A stretch of 64,000 nt of DNA from Methyloligella solikamskensis (GCF_042676065.1 NZ_JBHTJO010000001.1:2666001-2730000), one strand, 5' to 3'; positions 51,189 to 60,496 are shown, numbered from the stretch's first letter. The notes: a model not told the origin generated them from the sequence alone. Made by a program: numbers and translations.

Positions 51189-52250
51189 TTAGTCCCCCTG
51201 CAGCATCTGCTCAAGCTGCGGGAGGCCGCTGGCCGCGACTTCCGCATCCGGCGGCAGGTCGCCAACGATGGTGGCAACTTCAGGCGACCTGCCGCGGAGC
51301 TCCACCGTCTGGATGGTGAAGCCGTCGTCGCAACGCACGAACACAGCGCTCTTCCCGGCGATCTGAGCCACGGCCTTGGCCGGCACCGATACGGCCCCTG
51401 TCACGGCAGGCCGCTGGAGCTGGATCGACACAAGCTGGCCGGTCACCAGACCACTGTTGGTAGGAATTTCGGCGTAGAGGAGCGCCGATCGCGTCATGCC
51501 CTGAAGGGCAGAGCCGACCGATACGACGCGGCCTTCGGGGCCGCCGATCACCTGGATCGCCATGCCCGGCTCGATCTGCGAGACGAGGCTTGCGGGAATT
51601 TGGGCCTCGACCCAGAGCCGGTCGCTCGTGTCCACGGTCACGACCGGGTCCATGGTGTCGATCATTTCGCCCGGCATGGCGTTGACCTCGGCGACCGTGC
51701 CGTCCTTCGCCACGGAGATCGAATACTCGCCGTCCCGTCCCAAGATGAGTCCATTCAAGGAGAGTGTCTTCTCATGCTGCTCGATGACCGCTTGGATCTT
51801 CGCCACCTGGGCCTCGGCCTCCATGGCGAGGAGCGGGCTTTGGAGGTTTTTGTCGGCCAGCAGACGCTTCCGCTTGGCGATGGCCTCGGCCATCTGAAGT
51901 TCGGCCTGGGACTGGGAAAGTTGGGCTTGGACGTCCAGCAGCTCGCGGCTGGAGATGGTCGCCACGGGCGTCCGGCCATCGACCTTCTCGCCGGGCAGAA
52001 CGTGGACCTGGGTCACGGTGCCGGCAAAAGGCGCCGTTGCCACGAGGCGGGAGTTCAAAGGCGGGATCACGGTGGCGGGGAGCACCGCGATCGCCTCGAC
52101 CTCCGCCGGGCGCACGGCCTCCACCTTGATGTCGAGGCTTTGCATCTGCGCTACCGTCAGGGCCACGGTCTTCGTCTCGGCCGAAGCCGGGGCGGTGCTG
52201 ACCGCGGCCGCGGCCAAAATCAGAACCCTCGTCAAAGACAACAGGCGCAT
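51189..52250 (-). CDS. RND efflux periplasmic adaptor subunit
   Basis: A 353-residue membrane-fusion protein. ATG 52250 is favoured over the upstream TTG at 52274 because GGAG precedes it and a complete Sec signal peptide follows (LLSLTRVLILAAAAVSTAPA). Domains: N-terminal barrel-sandwich hybrid split by an alpha-hairpin (about residues 95-165), then beta-barrel and membrane-proximal domains. It lacks the His/Met-rich extensions and metal-binding modules of the other adaptor. It opens an operon that is divergent from the response regulator. Confidence 0.92.
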   Translation of the reverse strand: MRLLSLTRVLILAAAAVSTAPASAETKTVALTVAQMQSLDIKVEAVRPAEVEAIAVLPATVIPPLNSRLVATAPFAGTVTQVHVLPGEKVDGRTPVATISSRELLDVQAQLSQSQAELQMAEAIAKRKRLLADKNLQSPLLAMEAEAQVAKIQAVIEQHEKTLSLNGLILGRDGEYSISVAKDGTVAEVNAMPGEMIDTMDPVVTVDTSDRLWVEAQIPASLVSQIEPGMAIQVIGGPEGRVVSVGSALQGMTRSALLYAEIPTNSGLVTGQLVSIQLQRPAVTGAVSVPAKAVAQIAGKSAVFVRCDDGFTIQTVELRGRSPEVATIVGDLPPDAEVAASGLPQLEQMLQGD

Positions 52251-52305
52251 GGCGTGCTCCGTTCTCACTTTCAAATTTCTTGTGTGAGGAGCTCTTGGAA
52301 CACGG

Positions 52306-52369
52306 AGCTGAAACCAACCTGAACGGCGGTCCGGCCATGACGACAGGGCTCTTCAGGTTCATTTCAGCT
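52306..52369. promoter_or_regulatory. Paired 18-bp response-regulator sites in a divergent promoter
   Basis: AGCTGAAACCAACCTGAA (52306-52323) recurs in inverted orientation at 52352-52369 with 16 of 18 matches; a 28-bp spacer separates them. Each contains two TTCA-like half-sites read on one strand, the pattern of OmpR/PhoB-family boxes. They lie between the adaptor gene and the response-regulator gene, one facing each transcription unit. Confidence 0.65.
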
Positions 52370-52416
52370 AACGCGTGCTAGACGAGCTAACGAATTGAAG
52401 CTCGAGGACGCCCGAA

Positions 52417-53070
52417 ATGCGCATCCTGCTTGTCGAGGATGATGAGGATATCGCCCAGCGGCTGATTGACGGCCTGACCCAGGCCGGCTTCACGGTGGAG
52501 CATGCCGCCAACGGACCGGACGGCTACACCATGGGCCTGGACGGCACCTATGCGGCCGCGGTCCTGGATCTCGGCCTGCCGCAGATGGAAGGGATCGATG
52601 TGCTGAAAGGTTGGCGCTCCGCCGACAGCAAGCTGCCGGTCCTGATCCTCACCGCACGCGGCACATGGGCGGAGAAGATCGTCGGCCTGAATGCCGGCGC
52701 CGACGACTATGTGACGAAGCCATTTCACGTACCGGAGGTCGCCGCACGCCTGAAGGCGCTGATCCGGCGCTCTTCGGGCTTGGCGAGCGCGATCCTGACC
52801 CATGGCGGGATCGAGCTCGATACCGGCTCCAACCGCGTCATGGTGGACGGAAAGCCCGTGGAGCTCACGGCCAGCGAATTGAAGATCCTGACCCATTTCC
52901 TGCATCGTATCGGCCGGATCGTTTCCCAGGCGGAATTGACCGACCAGATCTACACCCTGGACGAAAGCCGGGAGTCGAACACCATCGAAGTCTATATCAG
53001 CCGGCTCCGGCGAAAGCTGGGGGCGGACCGCATCAAGACGATCCGCGGCCTCGGCTACCGGATGGACTAG
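52417..53070 (+). CDS. OmpR/PhoB-family response regulator
   Basis: A 217-residue regulator. Receiver domain residues 1-115 with the acidic pocket (LLVEDDED), phospho-acceptor Asp in AVLDLGLPQ (about residue 51) and Lys in VTKPFH. A winged-helix output domain follows (about 130-215; RESNTIEVYISRLRRKL). It is one base from the kinase gene and divergent from the RND operon, with paired candidate binding sites between. It probably activates metal efflux, as CusR and CzcR do. Confidence 0.94.
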   Translation: MRILLVEDDEDIAQRLIDGLTQAGFTVEHAANGPDGYTMGLDGTYAAAVLDLGLPQMEGIDVLKGWRSADSKLPVLILTARGTWAEKIVGLNAGADDYVTKPFHVPEVAARLKALIRRSSGLASAILTHGGIELDTGSNRVMVDGKPVELTASELKILTHFLHRIGRIVSQAELTDQIYTLDESRESNTIEVYISRLRRKLGADRIKTIRGLGYRMD

Positions 53071-53071
53071 A

Positions 53072-54430
53072 ATGCTGAAGCGCAGCCTCAAGGGACGATT
53101 GATCGCCGCGGCCACGCTGTGGATCGCCATCGGCATGATCGGCGCCGGCGTGACCTTGTCGGCTGTCTTCAAGCGGCATGTCGCAGAGCAATTCCATGAC
53201 GAGCTGTACGTCCATCTCGCCGAGCTGCAGCGGCTTTCGGAATTCAGCCCAGACGGCACCCTCCATCTCCAGCGGCCTCTCAGCGACCCGCGCTACGACG
53301 TCCCTCTTTCCGGCTTCTATTGGGAGATCCAGAAGGAGGACGACGTGCTGGCCCGGTCGGAATCCCTGGAAGGCCCGCCGCTTCAGTTGCCGGACGACAC
53401 GCGCCAGGATGTCGGGGTGCACACCCATATGATCGAGGGGCCGACGGGGCCCCTGATCGTGGCGGAAAAGACGGTCTGGAAAAATCCGGGCGCCGCCCCC
53501 GACCGCTTCATCATCGGCACGGACGAGAGCCAGCTCGATGCGGTGGTCGCGAGCTTCAACCTGACGCTGGCCGTTGCGCTTGCCATCTTCGGCCTGTCCC
53601 TGGTCGCCGCCGCCACGCTTCTGATCCTCTATGCCCTAAAGCCCTTGGGTCAGTTGCGAACGGCCCTGTTCGATGTGCGCCACGGCAAGGCGAAGCAGAT
53701 GAGCGGCCAGTTTCCGGCCGAGGTTGTGCCGCTGGTCGACGATCTCAACACGCTGCTCGCCTCGACGTCCGATCTCATTCAACGGGCCCGGACCCAGGCG
53801 GGCAACATGGCCCACGGTCTGAAGACGCCGCTCGCGGTCATCACCGACGAGGCCTATCGCCTGGAGGACCAGGGCCAAACCCAGGCGTCTTCCACGATCC
53901 TCGAAGAGAGCCGGAAGATGCAGGCCCATATCGATTATCAGATCGCCCGGGCGCGCGCCGTGGCCATGCGCTCCACCCCCGGCGTCGTGGCCGAAGCGCG
54001 GAAGGCAGCCCTGGAGGTCGCCTCGGCCTTGGGCCGGCTTTACGCCGCCAACGAAACCCAGATCGATGTGGATGTGCCGGAAGGAGCGCTCGTGGCCTGC
54101 GATCCGGCCGATCTCAACGAGATGCTGGCGAACCTGGTCGACAATGCCTGCAAGCATGCGAAATCGACGGTCAAGATCGCCTGGACCGATGGAGCGGTCG
54201 CGGCGCTGACGGTCGACGATGACGGTCCCGGTCTTCCGCCGGAGGCCCGGGAAGTCGTGTTCAATATCGGCGAGCGCTGGGATTCCCGCATGCCGGGATC
54301 CGGGCTGGGTCTCGGAATCGTGCGCGATCTGGCCCGTCTCTACGGCGGCGACGTCAGACTGGAGGACTCCAGTCTCGGCGGCTTGCGCGTCGAGCTCCTC
54401 CTGCCGTCAAAAAGCGAAGCCGAGGCCTGA
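53072..54430 (+). CDS. Two-component sensor histidine kinase
   Basis: A 452-residue membrane kinase. Two transmembrane helices (about 10-30 and 165-187) flank a periplasmic sensor of about 135 residues containing the short HTH motif HTHMIEG. HAMP-like linker, then dimerisation helix with phospho-acceptor His in NMAHGLKTPLAV, and ATPase with N box LVDNACKHA, DDGPGLPP and SGLGLGIV. Partner of the adjacent response regulator. It likely senses a periplasmic metal; the ligand is inferred from the divergent efflux operon. Confidence 0.94.
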   Translation: MLKRSLKGRLIAAATLWIAIGMIGAGVTLSAVFKRHVAEQFHDELYVHLAELQRLSEFSPDGTLHLQRPLSDPRYDVPLSGFYWEIQKEDDVLARSESLEGPPLQLPDDTRQDVGVHTHMIEGPTGPLIVAEKTVWKNPGAAPDRFIIGTDESQLDAVVASFNLTLAVALAIFGLSLVAAATLLILYALKPLGQLRTALFDVRHGKAKQMSGQFPAEVVPLVDDLNTLLASTSDLIQRARTQAGNMAHGLKTPLAVITDEAYRLEDQGQTQASSTILEESRKMQAHIDYQIARARAVAMRSTPGVVAEARKAALEVASALGRLYAANETQIDVDVPEGALVACDPADLNEMLANLVDNACKHAKSTVKIAWTDGAVAALTVDDDGPGLPPEAREVVFNIGERWDSRMPGSGLGLGIVRDLARLYGGDVRLEDSSLGGLRVELLLPSKSEAEA

Positions 54431-54450
54431 ACCCGGTCGGCTGCCGCCGG

Positions 54451-55884
54451 TCAGATGCCGATCGCCTCGTAGAACCCCTTGATGCGAGTCAGCGCCAGGA
54501 CATAGCCGGCCGTGCGGAGATCGCTGATATCGGGATTTTCCTCACGAAGCTCCGACATTTTGGCGAATGTGGAGCGCATCTTCTCTTCCAGACCTGAGCG
54601 CACCAGATCGAGCTCGGTGCCGCCGGTGGCAAAGCTCGCCTTCTGCTCGTCGGTGAAGCGCTTGCCGAGCGCCTCTTCCAGCCCTTCGACGAGGCGGGCC
54701 TGCTCGTGCTCACGCTGGCGCCGCTGCATCAGCCCGAACGCCATATGGGTGATGTTCTTCACCCACTCGAAATAGCTCACCGTCACGCCGCCGGCATTGG
54801 CATAGAGATCGGGGATGATGACGATGCCGCGATCGTTGAGGATTCGGTCGGCCTCGAAGGTCACCGGGCCGTTGGCGGCCTCAACGATCAGCTTCGCCTG
54901 GATCCGTTCGGCATTGCCTGTGTGAATGACGCTTTCGAGGGCGGCGGGAATAAGAATATCGCACGGGTCTTCCAGGGCCTTGGCGCCATCTTCGGAATAG
55001 CTCCCGCCCGAATAGCCCTTCACCGCGCCACCGGCATCGAAATGCGCCTTCAGCGCCTCGATATCCAACCCGTCATCGTTCTTGATCACACCGTCGCGTT
55101 CGATCACCGCAACGATCTTGCAGCGGTCCTCGGTGAGGCACTTGGCGGCGTGATAACCCACATTGCCGAAGCCCTGGATGATGACCCGGCAGTCCTTGAG
55201 GGCTCTCGGCAGCTCGGTCCGGTTCAACTCGCATTCGGTGTTGAAGAACTCCCGTATCGCGTAATGCACGCCCCGCCCGGTCGCCTCGGTACGGCCGTCG
55301 ATGCCGCCCGCCGCCACGGGCTTGCCGGTGACGCAGGCCACGGCATTGATTTCCTGCGGGTTCATGCGGAGATATTCGTTGGCCATCCAGACCATGGTCT
55401 GCTCGGACGTGCCCATGTCGGGCGCGGGCACGTTGAGAGCCGGGCTGATGAAGTTCTGCCGGGCGAGTTCCTGGGTGAAACGGCGGGTGATGCGTTCCAG
55501 CTCCGCCTCGCTCCACTCGGAGACATCGATCTTCAGCGCGCCTTTGGACCCGCCGAAAGGCAGCTCCATCAACGCGCATTTGTAGCTCATGAGTGCGGCC
55601 AGCGCCTCGACCTCCTCCTGGTCCACATTGGGCGCATAGCGGATGCCGCCCTTGGCCGGAACCGGGTGGTTGGTATGCACCGACCGCCAGCCCTCGAAGG
55701 TGAACATTTGCCCGCGCAGGCGGACGCCGAAGCGGGTGATGTAGGTCTCGTTGCAGACCTGAATCTTTTGCGACAGCCCCTCCTGCATGGGCACCAACTC
55801 GGCGGCGCGGAGGAACATAGCGTCGACATCGGAGAGGAAGCCGCGATGGGTCGGCTTCGCTGAAGCAGTCGGTTTCGTGTTCAT
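54451..55884 (-). CDS. Glu/Leu/Phe/Val dehydrogenase (glutamate dehydrogenase)
   Basis: A 477-residue enzyme of the Glu/Leu/Phe/Val dehydrogenase family. Catalytic Lys and glycine-rich region PFGGSKGALKIDV (about residues 109-121), the NVPAPDMGTSEQTM motif and the nucleotide-binding VIIQGFGNVGYHAAK are present. Reversibly deaminates glutamate to 2-oxoglutarate. ATG 55884 follows GGGGGATAG. It converges with the histidine kinase gene (20-bp gap). Co-occurrence with several ammonia-releasing pathways in the window fits nitrogen balance, but no shared regulatory site is visible. The 150 bp upstream are empty. Confidence 0.93.
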   Translation of the reverse strand: MNTKPTASAKPTHRGFLSDVDAMFLRAAELVPMQEGLSQKIQVCNETYITRFGVRLRGQMFTFEGWRSVHTNHPVPAKGGIRYAPNVDQEEVEALAALMSYKCALMELPFGGSKGALKIDVSEWSEAELERITRRFTQELARQNFISPALNVPAPDMGTSEQTMVWMANEYLRMNPQEINAVACVTGKPVAAGGIDGRTEATGRGVHYAIREFFNTECELNRTELPRALKDCRVIIQGFGNVGYHAAKCLTEDRCKIVAVIERDGVIKNDDGLDIEALKAHFDAGGAVKGYSGGSYSEDGAKALEDPCDILIPAALESVIHTGNAERIQAKLIVEAANGPVTFEADRILNDRGIVIIPDLYANAGGVTVSYFEWVKNITHMAFGLMQRRQREHEQARLVEGLEEALGKRFTDEQKASFATGGTELDLVRSGLEEKMRSTFAKMSELREENPDISDLRTAGYVLALTRIKGFYEAIGI

Positions 55885-56034
55885 GGTGTGAGACTATCCC
55901 CCTTCGCCAGCGTTCCCAAACTCCTCGGCAGTCCGGTGGGTAGACCGAGTTGGTGGCATTTTTGTTCCGACCACGAATCGTTGGATCAGCTTTCGCCATA
56001 TGCCGGCGTCCTGCCGAATCGAATCGTGATCGCT

Positions 56035-57015
56035 CTACCGTTTGGCCGATTCCCGAACCGACGGCGCCGCCATGCGGGCCAGGGTGAGCCAGAAGATTGC
56101 GAACAAGATCGCGGAGAAGCCCGCCGACAGTGCGGCTTTCTCCAGGCCGGGCGCCTTTAGGTTGAAATAGGCCAGCTGGAAGACGTTGAGCGCGACGATA
56201 CCCCAGAGCATCCAGTCGGTCCGCAGCCTGGTCAGGACATAGCTTCCGAACGGCGCCATGATCAGCACGACCGGATAGGCACAGAGCCATGTCTGCACCT
56301 GGTGCTCGGTGAGGCCGGCATCGAAGACTGCGCGGTAGAAGGAACCCGCCACGCTGACCGCGGCCATGAGCATGATGCTCTGATGGGTGGCGACCTTCTC
56401 GTCCATGCGGAAGCGGGTCACCAGCAGGGTGTAGAGGACGATGTCCGCGCCGGTGCCGAACAGGCTGGCGCAGATGCCACCTAGGAAGAGCACAGCCGCA
56501 AGCGAGATCCGATCGGCGTGGCTGCGCACCTGAAGCGTCATGCGCTCGCCGCGGTGACGGCTCCACACGTAAGCCAGAGCGAAGGTCGTGATCAGGCTCA
56601 AGAACAGCGCCTGGATGACGAAGGTCGGAATCCCCTGTAGCAGCACCATACCGAAGACGAAGCCGACAAGGCAGACGGGGGCGAACCAAAGCACCGGTGC
56701 GTAGGCGGCGAGATCGGCGCCTTTGCGCGAAAGAATCCAGACGCTTGCCGAGGTCATGCCGACGCTCTGGATCATCAGGCTGAAATCCCGCGCCGTGGCG
56801 CGGTCGATGTCGAGAAAGACGCTCAGCACGGGAAAGGCGACGGCACCGCCCCCTTCCGACGTGAGGCCGGCGACGAAGGCCCCCAACACCATGATGGCGG
56901 GGTAGAACCAGTTATCGATCAGGAAGGAGAGGCTGGTCAGGCTTGCGAATAGCACGAGCCACAGCAGCAGCATGGCTGCGAACCAGGTGCGGAAAATCCA
57001 GCTTTGGAAGAACAT
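56035..57015 (-). CDS. TauE/SafE-family membrane permease
   Basis: A 326-residue protein with about eight to nine transmembrane helices and the family's duplicated glycine-rich motifs (VAGLTSEGGGAVAFPVLSV and CASLFGTGADIVLYTLLV). The start is ATG 57015; a TTG at 57045 would overlap the kinase gene upstream. Members export sulfite or organosulfur anions or other small organic acids. It is 33 bp downstream of an HWE kinase gene on the same strand and might be controlled together with it. Confidence 0.88.
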   Translation of the reverse strand: MFFQSWIFRTWFAAMLLLWLVLFASLTSLSFLIDNWFYPAIMVLGAFVAGLTSEGGGAVAFPVLSVFLDIDRATARDFSLMIQSVGMTSASVWILSRKGADLAAYAPVLWFAPVCLVGFVFGMVLLQGIPTFVIQALFLSLITTFALAYVWSRHRGERMTLQVRSHADRISLAAVLFLGGICASLFGTGADIVLYTLLVTRFRMDEKVATHQSIMLMAAVSVAGSFYRAVFDAGLTEHQVQTWLCAYPVVLIMAPFGSYVLTRLRTDWMLWGIVALNVFQLAYFNLKAPGLEKAALSAGFSAILFAIFWLTLARMAAPSVRESAKR

Positions 57016-57048
57016 CGACCGCGCGGCTCTGCCCGGCGGTGGCAAGGG

Positions 57049-58038
57049 TCAGGCAGGTTTCGCGAGATTCGCCGGGACGCGGATGATGCAGCGAAGTCCG
57101 GCGTCGTTCCAGTCAAATTCCGCCGTTCCGCTCAACTGGCCCGTGACGCTGCGGTCTATGATCTTGGTCCCCATGCCGCTCTCATGCCCGGGATCGGGGC
57201 GCGGACCGCCGACTTCGATCCACTCGATGACGAAGTCGTCGGCTTGCCAGCTCCAGGTCACCGTGACCTGGCCCTCGGGACTCGACAGGGCGCCGTGCTT
57301 GGTCGCGTTCGTAGCCAGCTCATGCAACACCATTGAGGTCGGCTGAACAGCGTGGGCCACGATCCGCACATCTGGGCCCTCGTATGACAACCTGCCGCCG
57401 GCGGCCTCTGCCTCCACGTCCAAGAGCCCCGATAGCCTCGCGCTGTTGCCACCCTCCCCGAGAAGAAGGTCATGAGCGCTGGCGAGGGCACCGATCCGCC
57501 CGTAGATCTTGTCCTTGAACGCCTCCACCGTGTCCGCATCGGTAAGTTGGACCATGCTTCTGATCAGGGTCAGCATGTTCTTGCTGCGATGCTCGAACTC
57601 CGCGGAAATCAGCGCCAGCTTTTCTTCCTCGCGACGCTGCTCGCTGATGTCCTCGAAAAGTATCGCGACCTGACGTAGCTCCGGCTCGTAGACGCGGAAG
57701 GCGTACACATCGTACCAACGGCCGAGCGTCTCCGCATGCTCGCGAAAGCGTACCGGCTCCCCCGTCAGCGCGACTTGTCCGTAGATCCGATACCAGTGGT
57801 CTTCATGGTCCGTGCGAAGGGATCGCATAGTCCGGCCGACAGCACTGACGAGCCCGGTCTGCTCCTCGAAGGCGTCATTCACCTTTAGAAAGCGGTAGTC
57901 CTCAGGTCTCTGATCCTCGTCGAACAGCACCTCGACGATGCAGAAGCCGCGATCGATCGAATCGAAGAGCATGCGCCCGTCGTCCGTCTGGAAGGCGCTT
58001 TCTACGTTGTCTTTGGAGGATGGCTGGGTATCGATCAA
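57049..58038 (-). CDS. PAS-domain HWE-type sensor histidine kinase
   Basis: A 329-residue soluble kinase. PAS domain about residues 20-135, then an HWE core: phospho-acceptor His in EFEHRSKNMLTLI, N box HELATNATKHGALS and the diagnostic Trp-x-Glu in IEWIEVGGP. The only starts are a TTG at 58038 and, shorter, an ATG at 57972, which would trim the PAS start. HWE kinases often act in light or general stress pathways in alphaproteobacteria. No response regulator gene is adjacent. Confidence 0.88.
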   Translation of the reverse strand: MIDTQPSSKDNVESAFQTDDGRMLFDSIDRGFCIVEVLFDEDQRPEDYRFLKVNDAFEEQTGLVSAVGRTMRSLRTDHEDHWYRIYGQVALTGEPVRFREHAETLGRWYDVYAFRVYEPELRQVAILFEDISEQRREEEKLALISAEFEHRSKNMLTLIRSMVQLTDADTVEAFKDKIYGRIGALASAHDLLLGEGGNSARLSGLLDVEAEAAGGRLSYEGPDVRIVAHAVQPTSMVLHELATNATKHGALSSPEGQVTVTWSWQADDFVIEWIEVGGPRPDPGHESGMGTKIIDRSVTGQLSGTAEFDWNDAGLRCIIRVPANLAKPA

Positions 58039-58141
58039 TTGCGGCGCCAGGGGTCGTGACGGGATCGGCTACACCCGAATTACTGAGCATTACAGGTCGG
58101 TCCACTCGTGCAAGTTCACCGAAGCAAGCACAGCTCAGTGT

Positions 58142-58157
58142 CATATACGAGTATATG
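58142..58157. promoter_or_regulatory. Palindrome upstream of the first HWE kinase gene
   Basis: CATATAC and GTATATG form a perfect 7-bp inverted repeat with a 2-bp centre in the 178-bp gap between the two kinase genes, about 104 bp before the downstream kinase start. A second palindrome, CCCGGCATGCCGGG (58191-58204), follows the other kinase gene's end and may be a transcript end structure. Function is inferred from position only. Confidence 0.35.
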
Positions 58158-58216
58158 GGCGTCGTTCGTGCACTGCGAGTCGCCTTTCCGCCCGGCATGC
58201 CGGGCCGACGGGCCGC

Positions 58217-59614
58217 TCACTCCGCGTTTGCCTCGTTCCTAATCGGGAGCACGAGACGGCACGCGAAGCCTTCCGCCCCGTATTCGGGCTCCCAGGTGCC
58301 GCCAAATTGGGAGCGCACGAGGCCGCCGATGATCTGAGTGCCGAGGCCGGACCGGGAGGGCTCCTCCGCGGCAGGCCCGCCGCTCTCCCTCCAGTCGATA
58401 GCGAAAGTCTCCTCATCCTGCCACCGGCAGTGCAGCGACACGCTCCCGCTCGTGACCGAGAGACTTCCATATTTCGAAGCGTTGTTCGCAAGCTCGTGGA
58501 CGATCATGCCGAGTGAAACCGATGAGCTGGGGTCCAGAAGCGCGTCCTCGCCCGCGAAATGCAGCCGATCCTCCCGGTCCGTGTCGAGATAAGGTTCGAT
58601 CTCGTCGATGATGATCTCACGGGCCGAGCTCCCCTCTTCGGTCGCATACATCAGCCGATCCGTGGAGCGGAGCAGGCAGCTCATGCGCGCCTCGACGCAA
58701 GACACCAGGGCAGCCGGCGATTCGGCATCGCGCTCGCAGAGCGACATGAGGGCGCGGACATTGGCGAAGACATTCCGAATTCGATGGCCCGCCTCGCTCA
58801 GCCGTAGCTCCATCTGCTGTTCGTCCCTGCGCCTCTGGCTCACATCCCGGAACACCATGACCGCGCCGATGATCTCGCCCTTGTGATTACGGATCGGCGC
58901 TGCGCTGTCATCGAGAGGCGAGGTCTGGCCGTCGCGGTTCTTCAGGATCGTGGTTGACGTTAGGACGACTATGTGGCCGGCGGAAAGCGCCCGCCTGATC
59001 GGGCTTTCGACAACTCGCCCGCTCTCCTCATCGCGAAGATCGAATACATCCTCGATGGGCCTGTCCACAGCGTCGGCCTCGGACCAGCCCGTGAGCCGTT
59101 CGGCTACGTCGTTCATGAACTCGACGCGGCCGTTCGCGTCGCTTGCGATCACGCCGTCGCCAATGCTGGCAAGCGTCTGGGCGAGCCAGGCCTGGCGAGC
59201 GTTGGCCTCGATCTCCACCTTGCGGAGCCGATCGGCCACGCGGGCGAAGGCGAGCATGCAAGCGCCGGTTGCGCAGATCGCGGCGACGGTGACGGTGCGG
59301 TTGATGCCGATCACCCAGGCGGGATCGTCTGTGCCCCAGGAGCCTAACAGCGTGCCGAGCAATGCGCCGACCGCCAGCACGGTCGCAAGGCCGCACATGG
59401 CGAGGGTGGCGTAGCGGTTGGAATGGCCGAACGTTGTAAGGACCGCCAGCACGTAGCAGGCGCTAAGACCGCCCCTCAGCGGAAGGAAAAGTTCGGCTAG
59501 AAAGGCCGTCACCGCCAGAATGAGGCCGGCCCACGGCAGCAGGACGAACAGAATGCCCTTTGCGTCGCCGGCGGATCGCAACTCCTTGAAGCGATCCGGA
59601 TACGTCAGACTCAT
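58217..59614 (-). CDS. Membrane PAS-domain HWE-type sensor histidine kinase
   Basis: A 465-residue kinase. The N-terminal region has four to five hydrophobic helices (about residues 20-125), then a PAS domain (about 145-265; SIGDGVIASDANGRVEFMND) and an HWE core with phospho-acceptor His in EAGHRIRNVFANVRAL, N box HELANNASKYGSLS and Trp-Arg-Glu in IDWRESGGP. ATG 59614. It is divergent from a Crp/Fnr regulator gene across 149 bp that contain a perfect palindrome. The signal is unknown. Confidence 0.9.
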   Translation of the reverse strand: MSLTYPDRFKELRSAGDAKGILFVLLPWAGLILAVTAFLAELFLPLRGGLSACYVLAVLTTFGHSNRYATLAMCGLATVLAVGALLGTLLGSWGTDDPAWVIGINRTVTVAAICATGACMLAFARVADRLRKVEIEANARQAWLAQTLASIGDGVIASDANGRVEFMNDVAERLTGWSEADAVDRPIEDVFDLRDEESGRVVESPIRRALSAGHIVVLTSTTILKNRDGQTSPLDDSAAPIRNHKGEIIGAVMVFRDVSQRRRDEQQMELRLSEAGHRIRNVFANVRALMSLCERDAESPAALVSCVEARMSCLLRSTDRLMYATEEGSSAREIIIDEIEPYLDTDREDRLHFAGEDALLDPSSSVSLGMIVHELANNASKYGSLSVTSGSVSLHCRWQDEETFAIDWRESGGPAAEEPSRSGLGTQIIGGLVRSQFGGTWEPEYGAEGFACRLVLPIRNEANAE

Positions 59615-59691
59615 TCAAGGGACTCCGCGCGAAGAGCAAGTAGACCCCTACCCATCATGGGCGGAATATGCTGAGTTTCGAACGGCCGGTC

Positions 59692-59707
59692 TGTCGGAAA
59701 TCCGACA
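59692..59707. promoter_or_regulatory. Perfect 16-bp palindrome in the kinase/Crp divergent promoter
   Basis: TGTCGGAAATCCGACA consists of two perfect 7-bp arms with an AA centre, 57 bp before the Crp/Fnr start and about 78 bp before the kinase start. Twofold symmetry suits a homodimeric regulator such as the adjacent Crp/Fnr protein. A related but imperfect CCGAAATCCGA occurs at about 61415-61425, between the beta-barrel and opgG genes. Confidence 0.6.
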
Positions 59708-59763
59708 TTCAGAGCTGCGAAAAAGTGGTAGTCACAGCCATTCTCGACTGAACTTAGCGTCCG

Positions 59764-60483
59764 ATGTGTGACTCCCACAAGTATTCCAACCGCATACTCC
59801 AAAATCTCTCAGATTCGGCCTTGGAGCTTCTGGAGCCGCATCTTCAACCCATTCGACTGGGGGTGAGGGAAATCATTTTAGAATCGGGCGATTCGATCGA
59901 CCAGGTCTATTTTCCCGAGACCGCGGTCATCTCCCTGGTTTCACCCTTTCTCGACGGGCGCGTGCCGGAGCTCGCCAGCATTGGTCGGGAGGGAATATCC
60001 GGCTGCCTCTCCGCGATCGGCAGCGGCACGACCTTCAGCCAATGGGTTGCGCAGGTGCCGGGGCGTGCGCTGCAATGCCCGGCTTCTGCCTTCGAGTCCG
60101 CCTTCGAGCAGAGCCAGGGCTTCCGGCAGGCCACGATCTGCTACATGGAAGCGCTCCAATGCCAGATCATGCAGTCCGTCGCCTGCAACGCCATGCATCC
60201 GGTGGAGGCTCGCTGCTGCCGCTGGATCCTGATGATGCGCGATCGCAGCGACAGCGATGAGCTGGCGCTGACCCAGGAGTTCCTGGCGGAGATCCTTTCG
60301 GTGCATCGGTCCAGCGTCTCGCTGACCATCGGCACGCTGCAGCAGGCGGGCTATCTGGAGGCCAAGCGCGGATCTCTACGCATTCTCGACCGCAAAGGCC
60401 TCGAGAACGTCTCCTGCGAGTGCTACCGGATCGTCCGCGACCGGTTCGAGGACCTGCTGCCGGGCACCTTCATCACTCAGTAA
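59764..60483 (+). CDS. Crp/Fnr-family transcriptional regulator
   Basis: A 239-residue regulator with an N-terminal cyclic-nucleotide-binding-like fold (about residues 10-135, VYFPETAVISLVSP) and a C-terminal winged helix (about 150-225; LTQEFLAEILSVHRSSVSLT). Several cysteines occur (CNAMHPVEARCC; SCECYR) but not in the FNR iron-sulfur arrangement. This subtype is common in Hyphomicrobiales next to HWE kinases. The palindrome in its own promoter suggests autoregulation. Confidence 0.92.
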   Translation: MCDSHKYSNRILQNLSDSALELLEPHLQPIRLGVREIILESGDSIDQVYFPETAVISLVSPFLDGRVPELASIGREGISGCLSAIGSGTTFSQWVAQVPGRALQCPASAFESAFEQSQGFRQATICYMEALQCQIMQSVACNAMHPVEARCCRWILMMRDRSDSDELALTQEFLAEILSVHRSSVSLTIGTLQQAGYLEAKRGSLRILDRKGLENVSCECYRIVRDRFEDLLPGTFITQ

Positions 60484-60496
60484 AGGCTCCGCCCGC

